From Enterococcus innesii (GTDB taxonomy: Bacteria > Bacillota > Bacilli > Lactobacillales > Enterococcaceae), in contig JAHHEN010000001.1 of NCBI GenBank assembly GCA_018982785.1, forward strand, positions 248,001 to 312,000: a stretch of 64,000 bases of DNA, written 5' to 3'. Positions 48,101 to 57,500 of the stretch are shown here, one piece after another; within the stretch, counting starts at the first letter, position 1; each line of letters begins with the position of its first letter. A program made the translations under genes and the position numbers. Under the pieces are notes generated by a model, which searched no databases, was not told the origin of the DNA, and saw only the letters and a program-made list of their open reading frames with translations.

Positions 48101-50068
48101 ATAAGCAATCCCATCTCCACCAGGACTACCATCCGAAGTGATCGTGCCAACTTCAATCGTTGTGTTTCCTTCAATATAGCCGCCTCGACCAGCTGCCGTC
48201 GAATAACTCGCACCGTTTGAAAAGGAACCACTGACTAGATGAGAAGTGATATCGCCATAAACTTTAAAACTTGCCGCTGCTTCTGCCAATGCTGCTCGTT
48301 GTTCCGGAGTATAGTTGTCATACGTCGTCGTATTCGAAGCCCCCATTGAACTTTGAGATAAGGTACTGACATTGTTTCCTCCACCGCCGTTAAAATCACC
48401 AATTCCCCCGACGCTGGCACTCGGCCCTGCTTTCACGGTGTTAACGATGTTTCCTATGATGGTACCAGTATTCCGATTGCCACCTTCAAATTCACTACGT
48501 CCAGTGGAATAACTGCTGGCATCAAGGTTGGTCACGATGGCATCCTTAGAACGGTCAGAGCCGATGTTGCCATAAAATGAACCGCCTATGAAACGATTGG
48601 CTGTGCCTGACCAACCGCCAGCACCAGAAATCGTACTACGGATGGTGCCACCGATATTGCCGTATTGAACACCACCAGCAAAAGCACTTAAACGGAAGCT
48701 TGCATTAGTCGTTTGAATCGTCGTTTCAACATTGCCTGTCACATTGGCTGTATTGGAAGCGTTCGTTCCAAAACCACCGCCATAATAATTACTTAGGGTC
48801 CCATTCAAACGATTGATCGTGACACTGGTATTCCCATCAATCGTACCGATATTGGCACCTCCAGCGATCGTACTGATATTACCTACTGTATTATTTACGA
48901 CAATCGCTGTATTCCCGGTCAAGGTACCACCGCTTTGATTCCCACCATAGATGTTCCAAGTTCCTGAACCTGTCGCATTTAGCGTAATCGTCGGGTTTCC
49001 AGTAAGGTCGCCATTGTTGCTTCCCCCATAAATCGCAAGGCCATTGCCGGTGGAACCACCGTTCAAGGAAAGACTATGCCCATTCATGTACATTCTCGTA
49101 CCCGTATAGTTGAGGTTTCGAATCACTACATCAGAACCGAAGTAGATTTCCGTACCAAAAGGAACGGTTCGACTACCCGAAGTCAACGTTGTTGCATCTG
49201 TGATGGGATCATCACTATGTCCTGTGATGATCAAGCGACTGATTTTTCCTTGTAGTGCATAAAAAGTCATGTTTGTATTATCGACTGTGGCTGGAATTGT
49301 CTTTGAAGTCAGATTTGTTGGCAAAGTCGCTAAAGCTGAGCCAGAGCCGACATACAAAGCGAATTCTTGGCCATTGCCGTTTTGATACATATCAAACAAC
49401 GCTTGACGAATCCCTTCAGCACTATTGGTATATTCCGCATATGCTAAACCATCTCCAGCTGGACTTGGTACAGCGATCACTTTCGTTTTATCGGCTTCTG
49501 CAATGATCTCTTTGATCGATTGTTGTGCTAACGAGATGTTCGCTGCTCTTGCCTTAACAGTCGGTTTAAAAACAGCAGTTAAGGTTTGATTCTCCGTGAA
49601 AATCAATTCAGTCAACGCTTGGCTCGTGTAAACTGTCCCGTCTAACGCCCATCCTTCAAAATCAGTATCATCCTCAAAAACTGGTAGTTCACTTTTTTCT
49701 ATTGCTTCCCCTTTGTTTTTGCTGACCTGAATGCTGGTTTCCCCAGTAGCAAATACATGCTCAGTATCTGTCAAAAAAGTCAATTGTACTTCTTCTACGG
49801 CTTCAGATGACTCTTCGGTCTCTGACGAAGATGTCTTCGCAGTTGCTTCTGTAGAATCTGTCGAAGCAGGTTCGCTAGATGCTTGCATTTCCGTTCCGTT
49901 CGTCTCTTCCAGACTGTCAATCGATGAAACGACAGAGTCAGCAGAAGACGTACTTTGTTCTTCACTTGTTTTTGTAACACTTTCGGCTTGTGCCACTACC
50001 ATTGCATATGAAAAACACGGACCTGATGTTAGTAGAAAAACAAGTAAAGATGTTAAAAACCGTTTCAC
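45197..50068 (-). CDS. large WxL-domain surface protein with beta-helix repeats (1623 aa)
   Basis: Order of parts: signal peptide (MKRFLTSLLVFLLTSGPCFS), Ser/Thr/Glu-rich region to about residue 90, an InlB-type B-repeat (about 95-170; FEGWALDGTVYTSQALTELI), a long right-handed beta-helix-like region (about 180-1130) with many Gly/Asn repeats such as GNTSVTINRLNGTLSNYYGG, then Ig-like beta regions, and a C-terminal WxL domain with PWRLTVKEQQPL and GTLSWQLVSAPGNP. It is the largest protein of the window and the first gene of the WxL operon. It is likely an adhesin or polysaccharide-binding surface protein held on peptidoglycan through its WxL domain. Confidence 0.9.
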   Translation of the reverse strand: MKRFLTSLLVFLLTSGPCFSYAMVVAQAESVTKTSEEQSTSSADSVVSSIDSLEETNGTEMQASSEPASTDSTEATAKTSSSETEESSEAVEEVQLTFLTDTEHVFATGETSIQVSKNKGEAIEKSELPVFEDDTDFEGWALDGTVYTSQALTELIFTENQTLTAVFKPTVKARAANISLAQQSIKEIIAEADKTKVIAVPSPAGDGLAYAEYTNSAEGIRQALFDMYQNGNGQEFALYVGSGSALATLPTNLTSKTIPATVDNTNMTFYALQGKISRLIITGHSDDPITDATTLTSGSRTVPFGTEIYFGSDVVIRNLNYTGTRMYMNGHSLSLNGGSTGNGLAIYGGSNNGDLTGNPTITLNATGSGTWNIYGGNQSGGTLTGNTAIVVNNTVGNISTIAGGANIGTIDGNTSVTINRLNGTLSNYYGGGFGTNASNTANVTGNVETTIQTTNASFRLSAFAGGVQYGNIGGTIRSTISGAGGWSGTANRFIGGSFYGNIGSDRSKDAIVTNLDASSYSTGRSEFEGGNRNTGTIIGNIVNTVKAGPSASVGGIGDFNGGGGNNVSTLSQSSMGASNTTTYDNYTPEQRAALAEAAASFKVYGDITSHLVSGSFSNGASYSTAAGRGGYIEGNTTIEVGTITSDGSPGGDGIAYTGTRPTNLDYSTTNKTRGNASGWDIVGGGGYPGTAWDIYIKGNTKTILNNTVARWTYGGSFSGVIEGNSSNTLNSGIVDTLEGTGYTGRRVYGDGRTTVNNGQVDWFLSGGGWDDLLVTGNVAVTVYDGVINASLGASYGVASSHTINGNSDNRVFGGNFSGTPRTGSNGFSGGVTNNGRLLGNASLTLDLRNYDGEFALPSGTNISGGNPFNSTNIVGTDSSNTITLNIYTKPGSDALNGATIYGDGGRTASNTRSGKIYMNIQAEGSSIGNLYTTYYSNISSSQILRDVEMRVQGAKSINGISGGNASDNFTNTIVANSSNQVKMNFGENVDGTASYQTDPIAVTGLGIVNFTELNVTNGIKLMANGGDIKNGRSATAANHATTYHQFGDIHLSKNAGIGISSATNLISGAKLTVEDEGTIESPPGTGRINLSDFATPDTDKDHLTWLKTTTNDAGSRVNSQGTWFGAVSAYQVLTINPTAANAAAITPINFSGIEKATGKTFIGDNDVTNAANGYGIAIPGSIINYEVETPGVANGIGAISHNVTAVKENNTPLTLQAWGTEQAGTQVQKGRLLIPYTVTELPTLTFTPETQTSGSWLYAGQIKSSKLDSTDQQLTEQPDSEPVDWTSPDGEYSYDISVRYSNKAEVQARNVILTEQEAQSLTKEQAVTYLEASGRPFFKDTLTEEVLAAIQEPLETAVYRKQAITFSVGENDQNQAETTVNLVVVKNESVISDDRQFAVYAKDVRLTLPEATALTDEAALADYTQATTIFADNRENVPPTVDPQAFTAIQQATEDELLKNVSTAYHYEAGSQRAEKVVNVAVAGELVLSSVPTAFDFGQQKVATETQDYWPTITGELAVKDTRGSERSPWRLTVKEQQPLTDGTDQLTDVFRFVKNGQEQMITSGEMIIEETELTENGTYVVNQHWGESENEGIKLTVPVEQQKVGDYQGTLSWQLVSAPGNP

Positions 50069-50948
50069 TTTATCCCTCCTATCTTAAAAAATTAACGTAT
50101 CGCGCAGTGCACGCCATGTGTTACAACTCTTAGTTTAGCGATTTGAAGGAAGAGAATTGTAATTCTTTTTTTCTCCCGTTCAAAATTATGATTATAATTG
50201 TTTTTTCATAATTCCAATTTTAGTAACTTCCACATCTTACAGCTATCTGTTACTCATCGATTGAAAAAATCGCAAATTATCAGGATGAATCATCGATTCT
50301 TTTCAAAAAACTGCTTTTCTCCTTCATAAATAATACAAAAAACGAGGGATAAATCAACACTAATAATTAAATTAAGATGAGAAAAATAAATAAAAAGATA
50401 AAATATTTGACAAAATCCCGTGAAGAAAAAAGCTTTTCTATCTCCCAAAAATGATAAGTTAAAAAAACGCTTCCCATCTTCTCTCTGTAGATAATGATAA
50501 TGTTATAATCAAAAAATGAATAAAAAACGTTATTTAAAAAATCAGTACACATATAAAATAACAAAATAAAAAATATTATTTTTTTTATAAATCACTGTTT
50601 TTGATAAAATAAGTAAAGTTATTTTTGAAATAACGCAAAAAAGAGACTGTGACAAAAGCCCATAAAAGAAAGCCGCAAGAAAGGCTCTATAATTTATGGG
50701 ACTGATGAGTCAAAATTGATTCTTCAGCCTCATTTTTATTTTCGGTATTAAAAAAACATATCGTTCTCTAATATGATTAAATCACGACAAAATAAACAAA
50801 CTAAGAGGACGATAAGTGGTATGAATGATTCTACAAATATGAATACAAAACAAGGAAAGTAATATTCAAAAAAATCTGAGCTAGAATGAGTTTCATCCTG
50901 CTCAGATTTATCTTTTTGCATATTAGCCTCTATTGAAAATAGCTATTA
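50069..50948. other. AT-rich intergenic region with a hairpin element
   Basis: About 880 bases without a gene. The first 60 hold the ribosome site and probably the promoter of the large WxL gene. At 50659-50700 a nested hairpin (CCCATAAA / TTTATGGG, inner AGCC / GGCT) follows the words GACTGTGACAAAAG, similar to AACTGTGACACAGG in front of the hairpin at 27.8 kb. Nothing else is recognised. Confidence 0.5.
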
Positions 50949-51699
50949 TTCTCCAATGACTTGTGCGTATACATCGTTGCAAGATGTTGCCTCTCCATTA
51001 GCAAATGATACTGAATAGATGATGCCTCGGCTTCATTTGTTGCAGTAAAGTTTGTTGCTCTTATTGTAATTCCATCAAGTTCCTTTTCCATAATCTAATC
51101 TGGTGGAATTGACGTATAATTCGCAATAAATGAATCAATTTTTTCACTTAGATCTGATACTTTTGGAGAATCAATTGATGATGTCGTTTCTGATGAATGA
51201 GTTTCATTAAGCAAAGAACTGTAAGAAGTTTCTGTTTCACTTGCTATTAGACTTTGTGAGGTTGACTCTTCGGTTTTGTTATACGAATCTTCAAAGGATG
51301 TTTTATGTAGTTTTACATTATTCAAAAAACCATCTATAGCCACAAAGTACTCAATTGATTCTTCATCATCATTCAGGAAAAATGTCATATTGTTTTTATA
51401 CTTAAAGTTTATTAATTCGGGAAAAATAATTTTTAGCTCATCATCAGACACTTCAATATAAAATCCATTTTCAGACTTTTTCACTGTGTAAGGAAAACCA
51501 GGTGAATTATAATCATCATTTCCATAATCGATTATTTTTTTCTTTATCTATTCTAAAAGAAAACTCTTATTCCCCTCGTTAGCAGCACCATACCAATCAC
51601 CATAGAAGTCTTTAGCTGGATCTACAGATAGAAAATAGCCCCCTACAAATCCAATTATAACCAACAAGATAAACCCTAATATTTTTATACTTTTTTCAT
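50949..51699 (-). pseudogene. decayed small exported/membrane-anchored protein
   Basis: The readable pieces in order are an N-terminal helix (MKKSIKILGFILLVIIGFVG after adding a base at 51691-51696), GDWYGAANEGNKSF, then IIDYGNDDYNSPGFPYTVKK and the open frame 51095-51484 (SENGFYIEVSDDELKIIFPE, a Ser/Thr-rich stretch, YTSIPPD). After an in-frame TAG come ELDGITIRATNFTATNEAEA and, in a shifted frame, SVSFANGEATSCNDVYAQVI. At least three homopolymer losses plus a true nonsense codon are needed, so it is probably a decayed gene even allowing for sequencing errors. Family not recognised. Confidence 0.6.
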
Positions 51700-51939
51700 A
51701 AATACCCTATTATGTTCCTTTTTTAATAATACAGAATAACGAATATTATGCATTGAAAATCAAGTTTGTGCCGCAAAGAACGAAGATTTACTTGCATATT
51801 ATTGTATTCAATTTTACATCCTTTCCTACATATTACAAAATTGTAAAGATATAAATATAACTTAAAAATGTTTTTATATATTATAGTATGGTATATTAAA
51901 TTTGTTAGTAAAATAATAATTAAAAAGGAGATTAAAACA

Positions 51940-52833
51940 ATGAAGAAGTTTTTAATTAGTGTAGTGTTTGGTATATCAGTTTTAAGTTTTGGTCAAATAA
52001 ATGGTTATGCAGATGAGAATGGTTTTGAGATAAATGAAACTAATCAATCATTAATTAATGAGGCAATATCCAATGAAGAGTCCAATAGAGATTATATTGA
52101 TGGTGTAATTAGAATGTTTGAAGATTCTGATAGTGCTGAAGAGTTCAACGCATCTTTAAATGAGAGTTTAACAGTTTTAAATTCCTATGATGCCGAACAA
52201 GATGCATTGTTGGAAGAGTATAAAGCGGACGTTGCCGAATCAGTTGATCCTTTTTATGTTGAACCAAAGTCTAAGATAGGTGCTAGATCATCGGTAACTC
52301 CTGCAAATCCAGTTTATGCGGCTGCAATTGCTGCATATAATAAAGGTATATCAATGGTTAAGAAAAAAGGTCACAATCAGACTGCTGCTTATATGAAGCA
52401 CGCCATTATTTCTGCTGAGAATTACTATTGGAATCCAACATGGAAACCTTCGACATATGTTAATAAAAACGATAGCTGGGCAAAGACTGTAGACGGCGAG
52501 GAGTTAATGACCGCTTATTATTCTAGACTTAAAAAAGAAGCATTTTCTACAGGTAAAAAATCTGGTTCTTTCTCAGGAAGTTATACATTTCTAAGCGGCC
52601 AACTTCACACAGCATTACGTGGAGTTAGTTACACAGTAACTTATAAGAAACAAGCCAATGGAAATTATTGGACTCAAGTAAAGGTTACGGATATATTTGA
52701 TTTCAAATGGGAGCTAAATGGTTATGATGGCAACTTCGAGGTGGGATTTGGAAACAATTATTGTTACGCAATGCAAAGAGCAGGATTTATCATTCCTTAT
52801 AAAATCGAAGTGATCCACGAAGTTTCTAGATAG
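51940..52833 (+). CDS. secreted protein of unknown function (about 298 aa)
   Basis: The start at 51940 (MKKFLISVVFGISVLSFGQINGYA) is chosen for its signal peptide and the AAGGAG eight bases upstream; the longer frame from 51868 is not needed. Mature features: an acidic helical N-terminal region (ESNRDYIDGVIRMFEDSDS), a central ARSSVTPANPVYAAAIAAYN, then a compact C-terminal domain of strands (GSFSGSYTFLSGQLHTALRG, YWTQVKVTDIFDFKWELNGY). It is strongly AT-rich compared with the flanks. I do not recognise the family; a secreted toxin or effector-like domain is possible but unproven. It is convergent with a small membrane-protein gene. Confidence 0.75.
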   Translation: MKKFLISVVFGISVLSFGQINGYADENGFEINETNQSLINEAISNEESNRDYIDGVIRMFEDSDSAEEFNASLNESLTVLNSYDAEQDALLEEYKADVAESVDPFYVEPKSKIGARSSVTPANPVYAAAIAAYNKGISMVKKKGHNQTAAYMKHAIISAENYYWNPTWKPSTYVNKNDSWAKTVDGEELMTAYYSRLKKEAFSTGKKSGSFSGSYTFLSGQLHTALRGVSYTVTYKKQANGNYWTQVKVTDIFDFKWELNGYDGNFEVGFGNNYCYAMQRAGFIIPYKIEVIHEVSR

Positions 52834-52835
52834 TA

Positions 52836-52870
52836 TAAAAAGAGATGAGCTTTACGCTTATCTCTTTTTG
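52836..52870. terminator. terminator shared by convergent genes
   Basis: AAAAAGAGATGAGC / GCTTATCTCTTTTT with a five-base loop (TTTAC) follows the secreted-protein stop and overlaps the end of the opposing gene. Confidence 0.8.
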
Positions 52871-53118
52871 TTTAAGATATATATAATGGATTTTACTAGT
52901 GCACCCAAGAAAAGTATCAGGGCTAATACCTTAAAAACTACACCAAGTTCCCAGTTGATTGATCCTTCTCTTAAAAGCTCCTGTTTTTGGGATTTGCTTA
53001 GTCCTTCAACGCTTACAGGAATCCAATTTACACTTAAATAGACACTATATAAGTAGCGAAATCATTGAATATATATATAGGATTCTTATTTTTAAACCTT
53101 TTAAAAAGTTAATCATCT
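52858..53118 (-). pseudogene. small two-helix membrane protein, frameshifted
   Basis: The N-terminal helix (MINFLKGLKIRILYIYSMIS) starts at 53118 with AAAGGAG seven bases upstream. After a frame change near 53045 the protein continues as YLSVNWIPVSVEGLSKSQKQ, then INWELGVVFKVLALILFLGA and ends NKKR at 52858. Repaired length is about 86 residues with two membrane helices. The change sits in an ATATA repeat and could be real slippage. It faces the secreted-protein gene; an immunity or partner role is only a guess. Confidence 0.55.
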
Positions 53119-53215
53119 TAGCACTCCTTTACAAACTATTATATCAGAAAGCTAGCTTTAAATAATTATCGCTAATATAATTTAATAATTTGTGAGTACT
53201 TTTTATAAGAGGTTA

Positions 53216-53539
53216 CTTTTGTCCGACCACTTGGTTATGTTAGCTATTTTAATATTCCTAATTTTATCATAGCCAACCTTATTACCACCAACATATATTT
53301 CTAGTTCATCATGCCCCCTAAATATGGCCAACTATATCAGGAAAGTAATTCCCATCTCGATCATGCGCTTCAATTTAGATAGCTACTGATTTGTTCTTGA
53401 GTGTTACCTGATTTAAAGTTTCGGCGATCTCATTAACATCCATCTAGAACTTTTGAATTGGTTTACTTCTTTCAATAGTTCTTTCTCTATCAATTGCTTT
53501 GGTATGTTCTGTAAGATAAAATCCTCCCCATTTCACCAT
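53216..53539 (-). pseudogene. decayed YolD-like protein gene
   Basis: The minus strand from 53539 reads MVKWGGFYLTEHTKAIDRER, then a stop, MDVNEIAETLNQVTLKNKSV, another stop and IEAHDRDGNYFPDIVGHI, with a further stop and a frame change before DELEIYVGGNKVGYDKI. The beginning and the strand pattern look like YolD-like proteins, often next to UV-repair polymerases in Firmicute mobile DNA. Several true nonsense codons show it is decayed. Confidence 0.5.
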
Positions 53540-53573
53540 TCCTTTTTCAACTATTTTTCCTTTATTGGATCGA

Positions 53574-54531
53574 TTAAATAAATGATCCACCATCCACAAA
53601 AGTGGTATAAATATGCTCGTCCGCCACTGGTTCCCCTTGGATCGATTGGACGATTTTCTCAGCTGCCACCATGCCCCATCGATGTTTCGAATAGGAGATC
53701 GTCGCTAAGCGCGGCTGCAAAAGCGCCTAATTCCGTGTTATCAAACCCGATGATGCGGATCTCTTTTCCGATGCGATAGTCGGTCTCGCGGACATATTTG
53801 TAGACCCCGATCGCCATTTCATCATTGAAGGCAAAGATATCAATGGGAAACTGAGGATCATTTGCTAAGAGCTGTTTTGCTGCGCGATAGCCAGAAGGTT
53901 CCGTGAAGTCACCAGGAATCACTTCATAAGGAATACCAAAGCGCGTCAATTCTTTCGTACTAGCGTCTAGCCGCTCCCGACTGTCGTAGCCTTTTTCCGG
54001 CCCTGCTAAGAGAAACACTTTTTGGCTTTGTCCAGCGATCAAGCGATCGATCGCCAGCGCCGCCCCTCCTTTATTGTCCAACAAGACTTGATGGATGTTT
54101 TCATGAGACAAGACACGGTCTAACACGACGATTTGATGCCCTCGTTGGGCGTATTGCTCGATTTCCTTTGCTGGAAACGTCCAATCCAAAATGATGGCAC
54201 CGTCCACCATCCGCTCAGGAATAAACAAGTGTGACTTCTTGCCGCTGCAGACGATCATTTCATAGCCGAAAAGTTCCAGCCCTTTCTTGATGCCATCTAG
54301 CAATTCCCCATAAAAACTTCCGGCATAATCGGCTAGGTAAACGCCAATGATGTTGGTTTGTCTGCGTTTCAGTGTGCGAGCAGCCATGTTCGGAACATAG
54401 TTCAATTCGTTTGCGATCGCTTGAATCCGCGCGCGGGTTTCCTCGGTCACTTTTGGACTGCCATTCAATGCATACGAAACGGTGGATATGGAGACACCCG
54501 CTTTTTGGGCAATATCTTTGATTCCTACCAT
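53574..54531 (-). pseudogene. LacI-family regulator of the beta-1,2-glucan operon, frameshifted near the C-terminus
   Basis: An N-terminal LacI HTH and hinge (IKDIAQKAGVSISTVSYALNGSPKVTEETR, then LNYVPNMAARTLKRR) is followed by a sugar-binding domain (MVDGAIILDWTFPAKEI, VLDRVLSHENIHQVLLDN, IFAFNDEMAIGVYKY, IRIIGFDNTELGAF). The frame ends early at ETSMGHGGS. In another frame the normal tail follows: PRLATISYSKHRWGMVAAEK to DGGSFI at 53574. The change lies near 53711-53724 and needs plus one or minus two bases. Repaired length is about 319 residues. It is transcribed after the phosphorylase gene region and probably controls this sugar cluster. Confidence 0.82.
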
Positions 54532-54544
54532 GGCTTCTCCTTTC

Positions 54545-57500
54545 TTAACGATAAATATCGATCGTATTGGTGTGGTTTTCGTTTAGTTTGGCGCAAAGTG
54601 CTGCTTTCTTCAGGACAAACGCACCTTGACGGTAGCGATTTTCCGCAAACTCAGTGGATATTTCTTCCCCGTTGATCAATACTTTCGGCGTACTTGCCGA
54701 ATGATAGACGATTTCGACTGGCCGATCAAAGAGTCGATATGTCAGAGTCAATCCTGCTAACTCCGCTGGCAAGACAGGATCAAGTTCAACATGATCAACA
54801 AAGGTACGAATGCCTAGCACATTGCTGATCAACTGATTCATATAGATCCCTGGACCACTAGAATAGATGCGCCAGCCGCCTTTGACGCCGACTGCTGCCT
54901 CCTTAAGTTTACCAAAATTTTCTTGGGCTTCAACCCTTGTTTTGAAATCGCCATCAGAACTGCTGAAATACGCATTTGCTTGACGGATCTCCGCGTTTTC
55001 GACCCGTTGAGCGATCTGGATTGGATTGATGACCCCAAGCGCTTGCCAAGTCTCTTCTTCGCGACCTAATTTCGCCATCGCTTCGGTAAAGCGGATGTGG
55101 GCGTGAACGTACTGCAAACCGATTTCTCGTCCAAAGTTGGCTGCTTGTTCTGCTCGCTTGAAATTGGTGCTGACACCACCCGCATAAGTCGCTGGACGAT
55201 TCATCAAACGCACCCCATCTGGAAATTGCAAATGCTCCTTGATGATCGCCACATGATGATCGGCTTGTTCGGGAGATAACAGCTCACCGATCATGCTTTG
55301 CTGCATCGGCAGCAAGCGGTATTGGATACCGGTTTTCTTGTCAGTCGGATGGACCATCAGTTCCACGTGCTCGCTATCTTCCATATAGACAAATCCTGGC
55401 AAAGTGCCATCAGCTAACATGTATTTTTCAAAGTCGTGTTTGATGCCCGCAGACAGTTCTGTTAAATGTTTGGCATACTCTGGGTCAACCGACTGCAACT
55501 GGCTGGCTAATTTTTTTAATACTTCGTAGGTCAAGGCAACGGTCCAGCTGCTGGCCATTTGCTTCTTCAACTTACTGTTATTTGGCTGCAAGGTGTCATC
55601 CCAATCGCCATCACCATAACAAGACAGGTACGTTCCTTCCAAGAAGTTCGCTTCGATATACGCCACTTCTTTTTTCAAATGATCAAACAAAGAAGCTTTG
55701 GTCTTGGTTTTCAAGAAGGTTGCGCGATCCGTATAAGGCAGTTCTTTTTCCAAAATCGCGAAATCTTTAGTTTTTTCGAGATAGTCACTAACGACTTTCA
55801 TTGGCCAGACGATCACATCTCCGTGGCTCTCATCGGCTTTTTGTTTCTCATAGCGATCAAACATAAACCATTGTGGCCAGTTGCCGTCATCTGCAAATTG
55901 ATTTTCAAACAAATGCTCGATGATGGACGCCACCATCTCAGGACGATTAAGTGCTAAGAAATACTCAGTCGGTCCTTGGGAAACGTCTCGAGTCCCCCAA
56001 GCAGCACCACCGTACTGTTCAAGACCATGAGGAGACAAGTAATGAACAAGCATATTGTGGGTGTACCAACGTGCCAAGTGATTGAAGGATGCGACGTCTG
56101 CCTGCGAATGTTTCAATTCAAACTGATTCAACAAATCATCGACAAAGGCCGTATAGGCAGTGTCTTCTTGCTGGCGATCTAACGTTTCGGAAACAAAGGG
56201 TTCACCAGTCAGTGTGCCTTGGATCACGAAGGAAACCGTCGCCTGTTCTGCAAAGGTCAATACGGTCGTGCTATCGTCGACTGCCACATTGAAAATCGTT
56301 TCATCGGTCAGTTCAAAAGGTTGAGCCGCATGGAGATAATACGTCAATTCTGGATAAGTTTCCGCAATCGGTGAATCCGCTGTTCCTTTGATGGTGAGCA
56401 ATTGTTGATCTTGCGAAATGATAGCAGTCGGTACCGCTTCATCGATCCCCATCACAAATTGATTAGTGATGGCCCAGGTGTAGGCACGACCTTGTTCACT
56501 AGTGATGGTCGTTGCAATCGTGCGTCCATTTGCTTTCGTGAAGGTCGTTACTTGAATGACATCATCGGCTGTTTTGTAGTACCATGTCGCCGAATTCAAG
56601 CCCATTTCAAAGGCTGATGGCATCGTTAAAATCCGCCATTGATCGCCGTCTTTCAAATAGATCCGCTGACCGGAACGTTTGAAAAGATTCAATGAGTTGC
56701 GGCTATTGCTCAACAATTTGTTCATGTTCGTATTGCCTAATACGATTTGGGAGTTAAACATCCCCGTCATGTAAACGGTCGTGCTCAAAATGGGTTGATC
56801 GACGATCAGATCTTGTCCGCTCATCAAAATATGTCCATGGGAGCGTTCCATCTGTGCTTCCTTTTCCTTCAACACGACATGGTGATAGTCAGGGGTAAAA
56901 AAGGAATACAGCTGTTCGTCAACGATTTCCACTGCTTCTTGCTGAGCAAATCGCTCATTGATTTCTTCTGTGGTAAATGTCAGCCCTGTGAGCGGTCGAC
57001 CAAAGCTTTTTCGTGGCTGCGCCGTTGCCTGCAACGAGTCGAAGGACAAGCCTTGATACGTTTCTTTCAACGTTTCAAGTGCAAACTGCGGTTCATTGAC
57101 TGCCGTCGCTTGATTGGCTTTGACCGCTGCGTAAAAAACGATTTCCGTAGGCGTCTCACTTACCGTCAACCATTGCGTTTGTAGTGCCGTATAGGCAAAT
57201 TCGTATTGATACACTTCATTGGCTAACGTTTCTTGGCTAAGTGCAGCTGGTTGATTTGTTTCTTTGTAGCGGCGACCGAAAAATTGATAGCCATCCGTCG
57301 AGAAGCCTTTTAAGGCTTGGAAGCTGCCCTGTTCCACCAATGGAAATTGACCATTTTGTGGTTGATTTTGACGCGAAGAAAGCACGATGCGATCCTTATC
57401 ATGGCTAACATGATGGTCGATATATTGCGAAACATAGGCTTCATTGGATTGAACAGCCCCTTTGGCTGCATTACCAAGATCTTGTCCGTAAACCAGTTCC

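Noticed and set aside
51868-51939. 24-residue N-terminal extension of the secreted protein
   Set aside because: The ATG at 51940 has a good ribosome site and starts a clean signal peptide; the extension has neither.
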